Counted from the first letter of the stretch, positions 42,476-51,540 are shown. The stretch is 64,000 nt of DNA from Parvibaculum sp040390855 (GCA_040390855.1 JAZJXO010000019.1:39904-103903), one strand, 5' to 3'. Translations and numbers: made by a program. The notes: generated from the sequence alone by a model not told the origin.

Positions 42476-44026
42476 TCAGACGATCTTGCTGTCGCGGTTG
42501 CCCCAGTAGCGATCGCGGATCAGGCGCTTGTAGAGCTTGCCTGTCGGATGGCGGGGCAGTTCGACTTCGAAATCGACTGTGCGCGGGCACTTGATGGCCG
42601 AAAGCTGCGATTTGCAATATTCGATGAGTTCGGCGGCAAGCGCGGGACCTGCATCGGCCCAGTTCACGGGTTGAATGACCGCCTTCACTTCCTCGCCGAA
42701 ATCTTCGTTCGGCACACCGATGACGGCGGCGTCGGCGACTTTCGGATGCATGACAAGCAGGTTTTCAGCCTCTTGCGGATAGATGTTCACGCCGCCTGAA
42801 ATGATCATAAAGGCTTTGCGGTCGGTGAGATAGACATAGCCTTCCGCATCGACCTTGCCGATGTCGCCAAGCGTTGACCATGTCGGATGATTGGGATGGC
42901 GCGACTCCGCGGTCTTTTTCGGATCGTTGTGATATTCGAACTTACTGTCACTCTCGAAATAGATCGTACCGGCCTCGCCGACGGGAAGCTCGTTGCCTTC
43001 ATCGTCGCATATATGCGTGATAGCGGTGAGCGCCTTGCCGACCGAGCCCTTATGCGCGAGCCATTCTTCCGAGTTCAGTGCGCAGAAGCCGTTGCCCTCA
43101 GAACCAGCGTAATACTCATAGATCACCGGACCCCACCATTCGATCATCGCCTGCTTGACAGGGATCGGGCAGGGGGCGGCGGCGTGGATCGCCACTTTGA
43201 GCGACGACACGTCATATTTCTTGCGCACGTCTTCCGGCATTTTCAGCATACGGACAAACATGGTCGGCACCCACTGGCTGTGCGTCACCTTGTATTTCCC
43301 GATGAGCTTCAGCGATTCCTCGGCGTCGAAATGTTCCATCACGACAACCGTGCCGCCAAGCCGCTGCACCGACATCGACCAGCGCAAGGGGGCGGCGTGA
43401 TAGAGCGGCGCGGGCGAGAGATAGATCGTGTCGGCGTCCATCGCATAGAGCATCCGTGCCAGCACGACGAGGGAGGCAGGCTCTGTGATGGGTGCGCCGG
43501 TCAGTGCGTGCTTGACGCCCTTCGGACGGCCCGTTGTGCCGGACGAATAGAGCATGTCGGTGCCCGATGTTTCGTCCGCAATCGGCGTTGCCGGAAACTT
43601 CGCGCGTTCAGCGGCGAAGTCTTCATAGCCTGCAAGCGATCCGTTGACGACGAATTTGCGTTCGACCTTCGGTAGATGATTGCCCGTGAGAAGTTCCGGT
43701 GCGACCGTCATCGAGGCGGAGGTGAAGAACATGCGTGCGTTGCAGTCAGCCACGATATAGGCGACTTCGCCCGCCGTGAGGCGCGAGGGGACGGCTGTGT
43801 AATAGAGACCGGCGCGCTGCGCGGCCCAGCAGATTTCATAATAGCGCGCATTGTTTTCCATGAAGATCGCAATGCTGTCGCCGACTTTGAGGCCATTGCT
43901 GCGGAAAAGCTGCGCGAGCTGGTTGGAGCGGTCGTCCAGTTCTTTGTAAGTCACCGTCTCGCCTGTTCCGGCTATGATATAGGCGGCTTTGTCAGGCGTC
44001 GTTTTTGCGTGAACGCTAGGATGCAT
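42476..44026 (-). CDS. AMP-dependent acyl-CoA synthetase (fatty-acid or aryl-acid type)
   Basis: A 516-residue ANL-superfamily ligase. The phosphate-binding loop is LYSSGTTGRPKGVKH, the aromatic/substrate block is YEYYAGSEGNG, the hinge GDIGKVDAEGYVYLTDR, and the catalytic Lys is in GKLYKRLIRD. It forms acyl-CoA from a carboxylic acid, ATP and CoA. It is divergent from the enoyl-CoA hydratase gene at 44264, and the 237-bp gap carries a perfect palindrome (44180-44203), so the pair probably shares control as a fatty-acid-type degradation unit. Confidence 0.9.
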   Translation of the reverse strand: MHPSVHAKTTPDKAAYIIAGTGETVTYKELDDRSNQLAQLFRSNGLKVGDSIAIFMENNARYYEICWAAQRAGLYYTAVPSRLTAGEVAYIVADCNARMFFTSASMTVAPELLTGNHLPKVERKFVVNGSLAGYEDFAAERAKFPATPIADETSGTDMLYSSGTTGRPKGVKHALTGAPITEPASLVVLARMLYAMDADTIYLSPAPLYHAAPLRWSMSVQRLGGTVVVMEHFDAEESLKLIGKYKVTHSQWVPTMFVRMLKMPEDVRKKYDVSSLKVAIHAAAPCPIPVKQAMIEWWGPVIYEYYAGSEGNGFCALNSEEWLAHKGSVGKALTAITHICDDEGNELPVGEAGTIYFESDSKFEYHNDPKKTAESRHPNHPTWSTLGDIGKVDAEGYVYLTDRKAFMIISGGVNIYPQEAENLLVMHPKVADAAVIGVPNEDFGEEVKAVIQPVNWADAGPALAAELIEYCKSQLSAIKCPRTVDFEVELPRHPTGKLYKRLIRDRYWGNRDSKIV

Positions 44027-44179
44027 CGTGGTCGTCTCCCAAAGGCTTTAGGTCGTATTCCGGCGCCGTGAAGCGATTGCGTTTTGAGGGCTTCGCTTTT
44101 CTTGAGCGCCGTTGTTATATCAGATCACAACAGTTTCGTCGGACCGCGTTGAACTCATATGGACCGCAAGTTGAGAGCG

Positions 44180-44203
44180 GCGTCAACTTTTTGAAGTTGA
44201 CGC
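44180..44203. promoter_or_regulatory. Perfect palindrome GCGTCAACTT-N4-AAGTTGACGC
   Basis: Ten-bp arms around TTTG, in the gap between the divergent acyl-CoA synthetase and enoyl-CoA hydratase genes. A TetR- or MerR-type operator for acyl-CoA metabolism is the simplest reading. A second palindrome GGCATATGCC lies at 44236-44245, just before the hydratase Shine-Dalgarno. No regulator gene of that type is adjacent. Confidence 0.6.
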
Positions 44204-44263
44204 AACGGCATCAACAAGTCCGAGACAGAAAATTTGGCATATGCCACTAACAGGGAGAGAAAA

Positions 44264-45169
44264 ATGGCCTATACGACAATCAAATACGAGGTCTCGGAGA
44301 ATATCCTGACCCTCACGCTTCATCGTCCGGAGAAGCTCAATGCCTTTACCGGCGGAATGATGATGGAAATGATCGACGCGTTTGACCGCGCCGATGCCGA
44401 TGACGACATTCGCGCCATTATCGTCACGGGCGAAGGCCGCGCCTTCTGCGCCGGTGCCGATCTCTCTGCCGGCGCCAAAACCTTCGACTATGAAAAGCGG
44501 TCCGACCGTCCCGACAAGCAGGGCAATCCTGTGCAGGCCGACGGCTCGATTGACTGGAGCCATGATGCCGTGCGCGATGGCGGCGGTCGACTGACGCTGC
44601 GCATCTATGAATGCCTGAAGCCTGTTATCGCCGCTGTGAACGGGCCTTCGGTGGGCATCGGCGTCACCATGCAGCTTGCGATGGACATCCGCATGGCGTC
44701 CGAGAATGCGAAATTCGGTTTTGTCTTTGCCCGTCGCGGCATCGTGCCGGAAGCCTGCTCAAGCTGGTTTCTGAGTCGCACCGTCGGCATTTCCAAGGCG
44801 CTCGAATGGACCTATTCGGGCCGCGTCTTCGGTCCTGACGAGGCACTGGCCGGCGGCCTTGTCCGCTCGATCCACAAGCCGGAAGACCTGCTGCCTGCCG
44901 CTCGCGCGCTGGCGCGTGAAATTGCCGATAACACTTCGCCTGTGTCGGTGGCGCTCACGCGCCAGATGCTCTGGCGCATGGCGGGTGCGGATCATCCGAT
45001 GGAAGCCCACAAGATCGAAAGCCGCTCCATCTTTGCGCGGGGCCGCATGGACGACGCCAAAGAAGGCGTCGTCGCTTTCCTTGAAAAACGCGCCGCTGTT
45101 TTTCCCGACAAGGTGTCGAAGAATATGCCGTCATTCTTTCCGTGGTGGCCGAAGCGGGATTACAAGTGA
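44264..45169 (+). CDS. Crotonase-family enoyl-CoA hydratase
   Basis: A 301-residue crotonase. LTLHRPEKLNAFTGGMM, the oxyanion-hole block GRAFCAGADLS, and GPSVGIGVTMQLAMDIRMAS with FARRGIVPEACSSWFLSRTVG follow the family. The Glu of the classical pair is at GIVPEA, the first one less clear. ATG at 44264 is selected from GGGAGAG 5 bp upstream; TTG at 44234 is less likely. It acts on enoyl-CoAs in beta-oxidation, but crotonase members also act as isomerases or hydrolases. A terminator follows. Confidence 0.87.
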   Translation: MAYTTIKYEVSENILTLTLHRPEKLNAFTGGMMMEMIDAFDRADADDDIRAIIVTGEGRAFCAGADLSAGAKTFDYEKRSDRPDKQGNPVQADGSIDWSHDAVRDGGGRLTLRIYECLKPVIAAVNGPSVGIGVTMQLAMDIRMASENAKFGFVFARRGIVPEACSSWFLSRTVGISKALEWTYSGRVFGPDEALAGGLVRSIHKPEDLLPAARALAREIADNTSPVSVALTRQMLWRMAGADHPMEAHKIESRSIFARGRMDDAKEGVVAFLEKRAAVFPDKVSKNMPSFFPWWPKRDYK

Positions 45170-45175
45170 CAACGG

Positions 45176-45203
45176 GGGCGGACCATCTGGTCCGCCCTTT
45201 TTT
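45176..45203 (+). terminator. Rho-independent terminator
   Basis: GGGCGGACCA (45176-45185), TC loop, TGGTCCGCCC (45188-45197) and six T. It ends the enoyl-CoA hydratase transcript. Confidence 0.92.
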
Positions 45204-45211
45204 CTGCAACC

Positions 45212-46447
45212 TCAGGTCTTCGGTAGCGATTCCATTTTCCACAGCGGCGTGAGGAAAAAAATCGACAGCCACAGGATCACCATCAGCCCCGCCGGTACAA
45301 GCACAGCGTCCTGCGGTCCGAGATACTGGATCAGGATGCCGGTCAGCACCGCGCCGATGGGGCCACCGCCCATGGAGCCGAGCTGGAATGCCGCGATGAG
45401 CCGCGCGCGCATATGCGGCTCGGCAAATTCCTGCACTACGGCGCGCGACTGCGTCATCGAGACGCCGCCTGCAAGGCCCCAGCACAAGGCCAGAAAATCC
45501 ACGACATAAATCGGGAAGCCGAAATGCATGACTGTCATCACGCATGAGCCCACGCACATGGCGAGCATCATCGTGCGGCCCTGACGGCGGATGGGCCGGA
45601 AATGCGAGAGCGTGTACGACGACAGGCCGATGCCGCCGAAGAAACACATATTGACCAGCGCGATTTCAAACGACGAGCCGTGATAGACGTCGCGCACCAT
45701 GATCGGGAAGAGCACCATGAAGACGCCCATGAAGAGAATCCCCGACATGAACATCATAATGATGACGGGGCGCAGGCGCTCGCTCTTCCAGATGACGACG
45801 AGCCCTTCTCTGATTGCGGCAAGCTGCGAGGTCTGAGGGCGGCCGAAATTCATCGGCGGTGCCGGCGAAAGTCGGCTGGTCGTGTAGACGGCACCAAGCA
45901 ACAACACGCTTTGCAGAACGAACAGAAGAGGTGCGCCGACCTTTGCCGCCTGACCGCCGATCAGGAATCCACAGACCTGCCCGAGAAACTGTCCGCTCAT
46001 CGACAAAGCCACGCCGCGCTGGATATTGCCTTTGAGGCTCACCATGGCAATGCGCGTCAGCATCGCGTCTCGCGTCGGCATCACATAGGCGCCGACGACG
46101 CCGAGGACGACGCCGAATGTCAGCATCAAGGCGTAGGATAAATGATCGGTATAAATAAATGCCGCCAGTACCAGCGGCGGTATCGTCTGGATAAACTGCA
46201 AGCGCAGCAGATGCCGACGCAGGTCCACGCGGTCGGCCAGCGCCCCGCCGAACAGAGTGAAAACCAGCATCGGCAACATGGACATCATCTGGGCGATGCC
46301 GACCCATGCCGAACTTTCATGCAGGACGATGGTGATGATCCAGGGGAACATCACGCCCTGAATGCCGGTCGAAATGAAATAGAGCCAGATGCCGCTCATA
46401 TACCATTTGAGATCGGTGCCGGTTGTTTCGGCCTCTTCTTTTTCCAT
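45212..46447 (-). CDS. MFS transporter (EntS-like)
   Basis: A 411-residue 12-helix major facilitator. The N-terminal helix WLYFISTGIQGVMFPWIITI, the loop FGGALADRVDLRRHLLRLQF and ALCWGLAGGVSMTQSRAVVQ place it near the enterobactin-exporter (EntS/MFS_3) group. ATG at 46447 is used; a longer 442-codon reading from 46540 adds a non-hydrophobic stretch. Substrate unknown. Confidence 0.84.
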   Translation of the reverse strand: MEKEEAETTGTDLKWYMSGIWLYFISTGIQGVMFPWIITIVLHESSAWVGIAQMMSMLPMLVFTLFGGALADRVDLRRHLLRLQFIQTIPPLVLAAFIYTDHLSYALMLTFGVVLGVVGAYVMPTRDAMLTRIAMVSLKGNIQRGVALSMSGQFLGQVCGFLIGGQAAKVGAPLLFVLQSVLLLGAVYTTSRLSPAPPMNFGRPQTSQLAAIREGLVVIWKSERLRPVIIMMFMSGILFMGVFMVLFPIMVRDVYHGSSFEIALVNMCFFGGIGLSSYTLSHFRPIRRQGRTMMLAMCVGSCVMTVMHFGFPIYVVDFLALCWGLAGGVSMTQSRAVVQEFAEPHMRARLIAAFQLGSMGGGPIGAVLTGILIQYLGPQDAVLVPAGLMVILWLSIFFLTPLWKMESLPKT

Positions 46448-46670
46448 GCTCACATCTCGTCCGCCCCACAGGACCAGAGCGGCAACCGGCTCAGGCACTC
46501 GTTTATTTGTCCCGACTATAGCACCTGTCTTTCGCGGCACCCGTCTCCAATGCTGTTATGTGAATTTTTTTTGACAAAGCGTGGGCGGGGGGGCGGACTT
46601 CAACCTTCTTTAAGGTGACATTCCCATAAATGGAACGGTCCGTTTAGTAAGCCTTCAGGGTCCCTGCCGC

Positions 46671-47846
46671 ATGTCCAATCCACTCGCCCGCGATCTCTCC
46701 GAACACGTTGTGCCATTGCGGCCCGATGCGACCTGTGCCGAGGTTTTCGAGCGTCTGCTCGCGGAAACCGAGATCATGCATATTCCGGTGGTCAAGTGCG
46801 ACATCCCTGTCGGTCTGGTCAGCCGACAGGATTTTATGCTGGTCTATGTGCGCATGTATGGCCGCGAACTTTATGGCCGTATGCCGGTCTCGACCCTGAT
46901 GAACACGCAGCCCGTGATCGTCGATGCGGACACGACCTGCGAGGACATCGGCACGGCCCTTTTTTCCAACGAGGCCCATTCGCCGCTACAGGGCTATATC
47001 GTCACCGAACACGGACGCTATCTCGGTCTCGGCTCGGCGGCCACGCTGATGCTCGCCACCGCCGACATGCTGGCCGCGCGTGCCGACGAGCTGGAGCGCC
47101 AGCGTCAGCGGGCGGAAGCGGCTAGCGAGAGCAAATCGCAATTCCTTGCCAGCATGAGCCATGAATTGCGCACACCCCTCAACGCTATTATCGGCTTTGC
47201 CGATCTGATGCGTATGCAACTCCATGGCCCCATCATGCCTGAGCGTTACCATGAATATACGCAGGACATTCATGCGAGCGGCGTTCACCTGCTGGCCATG
47301 ATCAACGAGTTGCTCGATATGGCCAAGATCGAATCCGGTCATTTTGAATTGCATGAAGACGAAGTGGATCTGGCGCTGCTCGGCGACGAAGTGCTGCGCA
47401 TGATGCGCCAGTCCATTCAGATCGCGCGTGTCGACCTCAAGATCGACATTCGCGTCGCGCTGCCGCCAATCCGTGCCGACGAGCAGCAGGTCCGCCGCGT
47501 GCTGGTGAATCTTCTGTCCAATGCGGTCAAGTTCACGCCCGCTGGCGGCACGATCACACTGGCTGCACGCGAAAACGACGAGGGCGGTTTTGAAATGACG
47601 GTGAGCGACACCGGCATCGGCATTCCCGCCGACAAGATCGATAAGGTGCTGGAACCGTTTGAACAGATCGAAAATTCATTCACTCGCACACGGGCAGGCA
47701 CGGGCCTTGGCCTGCCGCTGGTGAAAGCCATGGTCGAAAGCCATGGCGGCACATTGCAGATCGAAAGCGAATTGGGCCGCGGCACAAGTGTGCGTGTCAC
47801 ACTGCCGCCGGAACGCACGATCCGGAAGAAGAGTGCGGCGGCCTAA
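46671..47846 (+). CDS. Soluble histidine kinase with N-terminal CBS-domain pair
   Basis: A 391-residue kinase without membrane helices. Residues about 1-130 form a CBS pair (IPVVKCDIPVGLVSRQDFML; VIVDADTTCEDIGTALF), followed by a short coiled coil (about 133-155), a HisKA domain with the phospho-accepting His164 in MSHELRTPLNAIIGFADL, and an HATPase domain with NLLSNAVKFTP (N box), DTGIGIPADKI (G1) and GTGLGLPLVKAMVE (G2). CBS pairs bind adenine nucleotides, so it may sense energy state. No response regulator is adjacent. Confidence 0.9.
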   Translation: MSNPLARDLSEHVVPLRPDATCAEVFERLLAETEIMHIPVVKCDIPVGLVSRQDFMLVYVRMYGRELYGRMPVSTLMNTQPVIVDADTTCEDIGTALFSNEAHSPLQGYIVTEHGRYLGLGSAATLMLATADMLAARADELERQRQRAEAASESKSQFLASMSHELRTPLNAIIGFADLMRMQLHGPIMPERYHEYTQDIHASGVHLLAMINELLDMAKIESGHFELHEDEVDLALLGDEVLRMMRQSIQIARVDLKIDIRVALPPIRADEQQVRRVLVNLLSNAVKFTPAGGTITLAARENDEGGFEMTVSDTGIGIPADKIDKVLEPFEQIENSFTRTRAGTGLGLPLVKAMVESHGGTLQIESELGRGTSVRVTLPPERTIRKKSAAA

Positions 47847-48523
47847 CTTTTTGCCGCTAGCCGCGTCATCTCGTTGAACGTATAAACATGCCGTCCCGTC
47901 GCGTCTGTGCCTGCGGCCGCCACCATTGCGGCGGCGACGATTTCCGCGCGGATGCTTTTGTAAACCGAGGCGCGGCCCACCATCAGCGGGTTCAGCACCG
48001 GCGTCAGTTTCATCATCACGCTTTCGCCGCGCCGCGTGTCCGTGCGGTCACCGAGCAGCAGGCCGGGCCGGAAAATATGCAGAGCCTCAAAGTCCAACCC
48101 GCCCAATGCCTGTTCGGTCTCGCCTTTGACGCGCGAATAGAAAACTTTGGACAGCGGCGCAGCGCCAATGGCCGAGACGAGCATGAACCGCGTCGCACCG
48201 GCAGCTTGTGTGGCACGGGCAAACTTCAATACATAGTCGAAATCGACTTTGCGGAACGCGACCTGTGAACCGGCAATCTTGATCGTGGTGCCAAGTCCGC
48301 AAAAAGCATCGACCGCCTGCACACGGGCGTCGGACACCATCTCTTCGGTGTTATCGAGGCTGCCGACCAACTGGCGCAATTTCGGATGCTCGATTGTCAA
48401 CGGCTTGCGCGTGACGGCAATGACTTTGTCGTAATGCGGTGAAGCCAGCAGCAGCTTCAGCACATATCCGCCCACAAGACCCGTTGCGCCGACAATGAGC
48501 GCTGTGCGGTTATTTGTTGTCAC
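47843..48523 (-). CDS. NAD(P)-binding oxidoreductase (NmrA/HTATIP2-like)
   Basis: A 226-residue Rossmann protein. ALIVGATGLVGGYVLKLLL is the cofactor loop, and FMLVSAIGAAPLSKVFYSRVKGETEQAL includes the YxxxK position (YSRVK). GTG at 48523 is preferred since GAGGA lies 7 bp upstream; GTG at 48565 is an alternative that abuts the previous stop. It follows the HTH-citrate synthase gene on the same strand. Its stop overlaps that of the convergent kinase. Confidence 0.8.
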   Translation of the reverse strand: MTTNNRTALIVGATGLVGGYVLKLLLASPHYDKVIAVTRKPLTIEHPKLRQLVGSLDNTEEMVSDARVQAVDAFCGLGTTIKIAGSQVAFRKVDFDYVLKFARATQAAGATRFMLVSAIGAAPLSKVFYSRVKGETEQALGGLDFEALHIFRPGLLLGDRTDTRRGESVMMKLTPVLNPLMVGRASVYKSIRAEIVAAAMVAAAGTDATGRHVYTFNEMTRLAAKS

Positions 48524-48568
48524 ACCAATATCCTCAAAACTGTCTACCCGATGTGGCGCAGTCACTTT

Positions 48569-49819
48569 TCACTTCGGAACGTCACCGATGTAACGTGCCC
48601 GAGGCCTGATCATTTGACCAGAGCGGTGTTGTTCAATCGCGTGTCCGATCCATCCCGCCGTGCGCCCGACGACGAATACGGCAAGTCCCGCGCCCGGCAA
48701 CATGCGAAGTGTCGCGCCCATTGCGCCAATGGCAAAGTCGATAGAGGGTTTGACGCCGCCTGCTTCTTCCATCACATCCATCACGCGTTGCGAACGCAGG
48801 AAGGCCGGATCGTCGCCATAGGTCTCGCGCATCAGGGCAAGCAAGGTTTCTGCGCGGGGATCGCCGTCGGGGTAAAGCCAGTGGCCGAAGCCCGGAACAG
48901 GATCGCCGTTGCGCAGGCGCAAGAGCACCGCGTCTTCCAGATCCTGCCGGTGGGCAATGTCGGTGAGGAATGTCTCGACGCGGCTGGTAAAGCCGCCATG
49001 TCGCGGCCCCTCTGCCGCGCAAATGCCTGCGAGCACGGACGCGTATAAAGTCGCGCCTGTCCCTGCTACGCAACGCGCGGTAAATGCGGAGGGATTGAGT
49101 TCATGGTCCGCACACAGAACAAGCGCGGCACGGATGATACCGGCGGCGCGCGCATCGCCCATGGTGAGCGCGCGGGCCATGACCTCATGGATGGGCTCGG
49201 CAGAGGGTTCCGCGCCTGCGATAACGGCGGCCACCATGCGCATCAGCCGTGCGCCGGTTGTGGCAAGGCCGCGTTCCGTGCGGTTGTAAACCGAGGGATC
49301 GTCCATCTCGGCGACCGGCAACAGCGAAAGCGCGCGGGCAATCGGCGGCAGATGGGCGACGTCGGCGCTCATTCTGTTGAGCAGCGGCGTCATCCTGGGC
49401 ACAGCATCACGCGTGAACGGCTGCACGTCGCGACAGCCCCAGAGCAGGGCGGCCACCTGCTCCAGATTCGAGTTCCGCGCCAGCGAGGCCGCATCGACGC
49501 CGCGATAATGGAGCCGTCCGTCTGCGATGAGCGTGATGGCGCTGTCGAGCGCCGGTGCGCCACCGAAATTCATCGCGCCCCACGCGTCGCTGCTTGCCGT
49601 TGTCGACGTCTGTGCTGCGCGCCGGTCCTTCAGCCCACGGACATCCTCCGCGCGGTAACGCTTCGCCCGGCTGTCCGGCACCGGCTCGGAGCGGATCATG
49701 TCGCGGCTCACATAGGCGTAAAGCGTGGCGAGGCTCACCCCCAGTTCGGCGGCGGCTTCCTTGGCCGAAAGATAGAGGTTTTCCGGTGCTGTTCTGGTTG
49801 CGTCATCAACTAGCGGCAT
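48569..49819 (-). CDS. Citrate synthase-family protein with N-terminal helix-turn-helix
   Basis: A 416-residue protein. Residues about 15-65 (LYLSAKEAAAELGVSLATLY, then RAKRYRAEDVRGLKDRR) are a MerR/excisionase-like DNA-binding domain; from about 75 onward the fold is citrate synthase, with LNPSAFTARCVAGTGATLYA, the His in FGHWLYPDGDPRAE and the C-terminal RPRARYIGDVPK. The second active-site region and the DxRxxRP... context should be compared with a true enzyme to see if it is catalytic. It is divergent from a canonical citrate synthase gene with a perfect palindrome in between, so it may act as a metabolite-sensing regulator of the pair. Confidence 0.85.
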   Translation of the reverse strand: MPLVDDATRTAPENLYLSAKEAAAELGVSLATLYAYVSRDMIRSEPVPDSRAKRYRAEDVRGLKDRRAAQTSTTASSDAWGAMNFGGAPALDSAITLIADGRLHYRGVDAASLARNSNLEQVAALLWGCRDVQPFTRDAVPRMTPLLNRMSADVAHLPPIARALSLLPVAEMDDPSVYNRTERGLATTGARLMRMVAAVIAGAEPSAEPIHEVMARALTMGDARAAGIIRAALVLCADHELNPSAFTARCVAGTGATLYASVLAGICAAEGPRHGGFTSRVETFLTDIAHRQDLEDAVLLRLRNGDPVPGFGHWLYPDGDPRAETLLALMRETYGDDPAFLRSQRVMDVMEEAGGVKPSIDFAIGAMGATLRMLPGAGLAVFVVGRTAGWIGHAIEQHRSGQMIRPRARYIGDVPK

Positions 49820-49840
49820 AGCGATCTCACAATTAATATA

Positions 49841-49857
49841 TTGATTAGCTTAATCAA
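49841..49857. promoter_or_regulatory. Perfect palindrome TTGATTA-GCT-TAATCAA between the citrate-synthase genes
   Basis: Seven-bp arms with a 3-base centre in the 123-bp AT-rich divergent promoter. It is the natural candidate for the site bound by the HTH domain of the protein encoded at 48569-49819. Confidence 0.7.
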
Positions 49858-49942
49858 GATTGACGATATTTCAAGGGAGAACCAGATTATTCCGCATGGC
49901 GAGAGGAGTGATGCTCTCGCCTCCCGTTCAAAGAGGTTCGCC

Positions 49943-51061
49943 ATGTCAGAGAAATCAGCACCCCCCCGCGCCAGTTCCAACGGTCTCGATAAAGTGGTCG
50001 CCGCCGAGACAGCCCTGAGCCATGTCGATGGCGAGGCAGGCCGCCTCATCATTGCCGGCTATGACCTCGAAGCCCTGGTCGCCACGCATGATTTCGAGGC
50101 CGCTGCCGCGCTCCTCTGGGCCACAGCCGGTCTGGAGCCTGCGCCCACTGCCGCCGCAGTCCGGGAAGGATTGGGCAAAGCCCGCGTCGCCGCGTTCCGC
50201 CTTGTTCCCGTGCTGCTCGCCGCCTCCAAGAGCCTGACGGTGACGGAAGGTCTTCGCGCTGGTCTCTCTCTGCTCACCGATGAGGATAAAGACCAGCCCG
50301 CCCATATCCGCGCGGTCGGCGCCGTCCCTGTTTTTGTTGCCGCGCTTTGCCGCCGTGACAATGGCGAGCCCGCCGTCGCGCCCGTCGCCCATGCCGGTCA
50401 CGCCGAGGACTTCCTGCGGATGCTGCGTGGCGAACCCGCCTCCGCCGCCGAGGTCGAGGCATTGAACGCCTATCTCGTTACGGTGCAGGACCACGGCATG
50501 AATGCCTCGACATTCACGGCCCGTGTGATTGCCTCGACACGCGCGGGGCTCATCTCCTCGACGGTCGGTGCGCTCTGCGCCTTGAAGGGACCGCTGCATG
50601 GCGGCGCGCCCGGCCCCGTGCTCGACATGCTCGACGCCATCGGCACACACGACAACATCAAGCCCTGGCTTGTCGCCGAGATCGGCAAAGGCGAACGGCT
50701 GATGGGCTTCGGTCATCGCGTCTATAAGGTCCGCGATCCCCGCGCCGATGTCTTCAACAAGGCCGTGATGCTGCTTACAAACGGGAACGAGCGTGTGCGT
50801 TTCGCGCGGGATGTCGAAGCGGTGGCGCTGGCGACGCTGAAAGAGATGAAGCCCGGCCAGCGTCTCGACACGAACATGGAATATTACACAGCCATCCTGC
50901 TCGAAGCGCTGGGTATTCCCCGCAGCGCGGTTACAGCGGTGTTCGCACTCTCGCGCATTGTCGGCTGGTCGGCGCATGTGATCGAACAGGAGCGTGTCGG
51001 TCGCCTTATCCGTCCGGCTTCAACTTATATCGGCCACTGGCCCGACGATCAGGCGGCGTGA
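49943..51061 (+). CDS. Citrate synthase/2-methylcitrate synthase-like enzyme
   Basis: A 372-residue citrate-synthase-fold protein. HGMNASTFTARVIASTRAGL (first catalytic His), GPLHGGAPGPVLDMLDAIG (second His), GFGHRVYKVRDPRADV and RLIRPASTYIGHWP are the family motifs and all look intact. It condenses oxaloacetate with an acyl-CoA; the short length and sequence fit the methylcitrate/citrate synthase II branch. ATG at 49943 follows AAGAGG; longer in-frame starts lie in the AT-rich promoter. Divergent from the HTH-citrate synthase. Confidence 0.87.
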   Translation: MSEKSAPPRASSNGLDKVVAAETALSHVDGEAGRLIIAGYDLEALVATHDFEAAAALLWATAGLEPAPTAAAVREGLGKARVAAFRLVPVLLAASKSLTVTEGLRAGLSLLTDEDKDQPAHIRAVGAVPVFVAALCRRDNGEPAVAPVAHAGHAEDFLRMLRGEPASAAEVEALNAYLVTVQDHGMNASTFTARVIASTRAGLISSTVGALCALKGPLHGGAPGPVLDMLDAIGTHDNIKPWLVAEIGKGERLMGFGHRVYKVRDPRADVFNKAVMLLTNGNERVRFARDVEAVALATLKEMKPGQRLDTNMEYYTAILLEALGIPRSAVTAVFALSRIVGWSAHVIEQERVGRLIRPASTYIGHWPDDQAA

Positions 51062-51117
51062 ACGAATACGGACGCACCACGTCTTTACAGTCCGAACTCA
51101 TGGCAAGGCTCTGAATC

Positions 51118-51540
51118 TCAACAAGGCGGGCGTCCGCCGAACGTCACTCCGACCAGTTCCGTCGCGGGCTTGGGGAGCAGTTCGGGATGCCATTCGCCGT
51201 GATGCACGATTTCGCGGGCCAGTTGATCGAACGAGCGCGGTCCGTTCAGCATGATGCAACTGTCGGAATAGATCGGCGCGCCCTGCACGTCGTCATTTGC
51301 CGTCATGCCGTTCGTATATCTGAGCGACGTAAAATACCCCGCGAGGAACTGACGGCAATAAAGCCCCTGTCGCGGTGTCGGTCCCTGCGGGTTCAGCGCA
51401 AAGTCGGAAAGCACCTTACACGCATCAACCAAGTCCTGACCCGATGAAATCCGTGCTGTCGACGCTTCCGCCGGAGCGTATAAAAGCAGGATGCCGAGCG
51501 CGATCCGCGACCCTCTCATTATCAAAGCCGAAATCATCAT
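51118..51540 (-). CDS. Rap1a/Tai-family domain secreted protein
   Basis: A 140-residue protein with a signal peptide (residues about 1-26, cleaved near AEAS) and a Rap1a-like domain: GQDLVDACKVLSD, LYCRQFLAGYFTSLR, SDSCIMLNGPRSFDQLAREI and a C-terminal Cys. Four cysteines in the mature part suggest disulfides. In Serratia, Rap proteins neutralise T6SS amidase effectors; here no toxin or T6SS gene is nearby, so an orphan housekeeping role is more likely. ATG at 51540 follows GGAG. Confidence 0.72.
   Translation of the reverse strand: MMISALIMRGSRIALGILLLYAPAEASTARISSGQDLVDACKVLSDFALNPQGPTPRQGLYCRQFLAGYFTSLRYTNGMTANDDVQGAPIYSDSCIMLNGPRSFDQLAREIVHHGEWHPELLPKPATELVGVTFGGRPPC

Noticed and set aside
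51118..51540. Toxin-immunity module
   Set aside because: No toxin gene or secretion system component lies beside the Rap1a-like gene.
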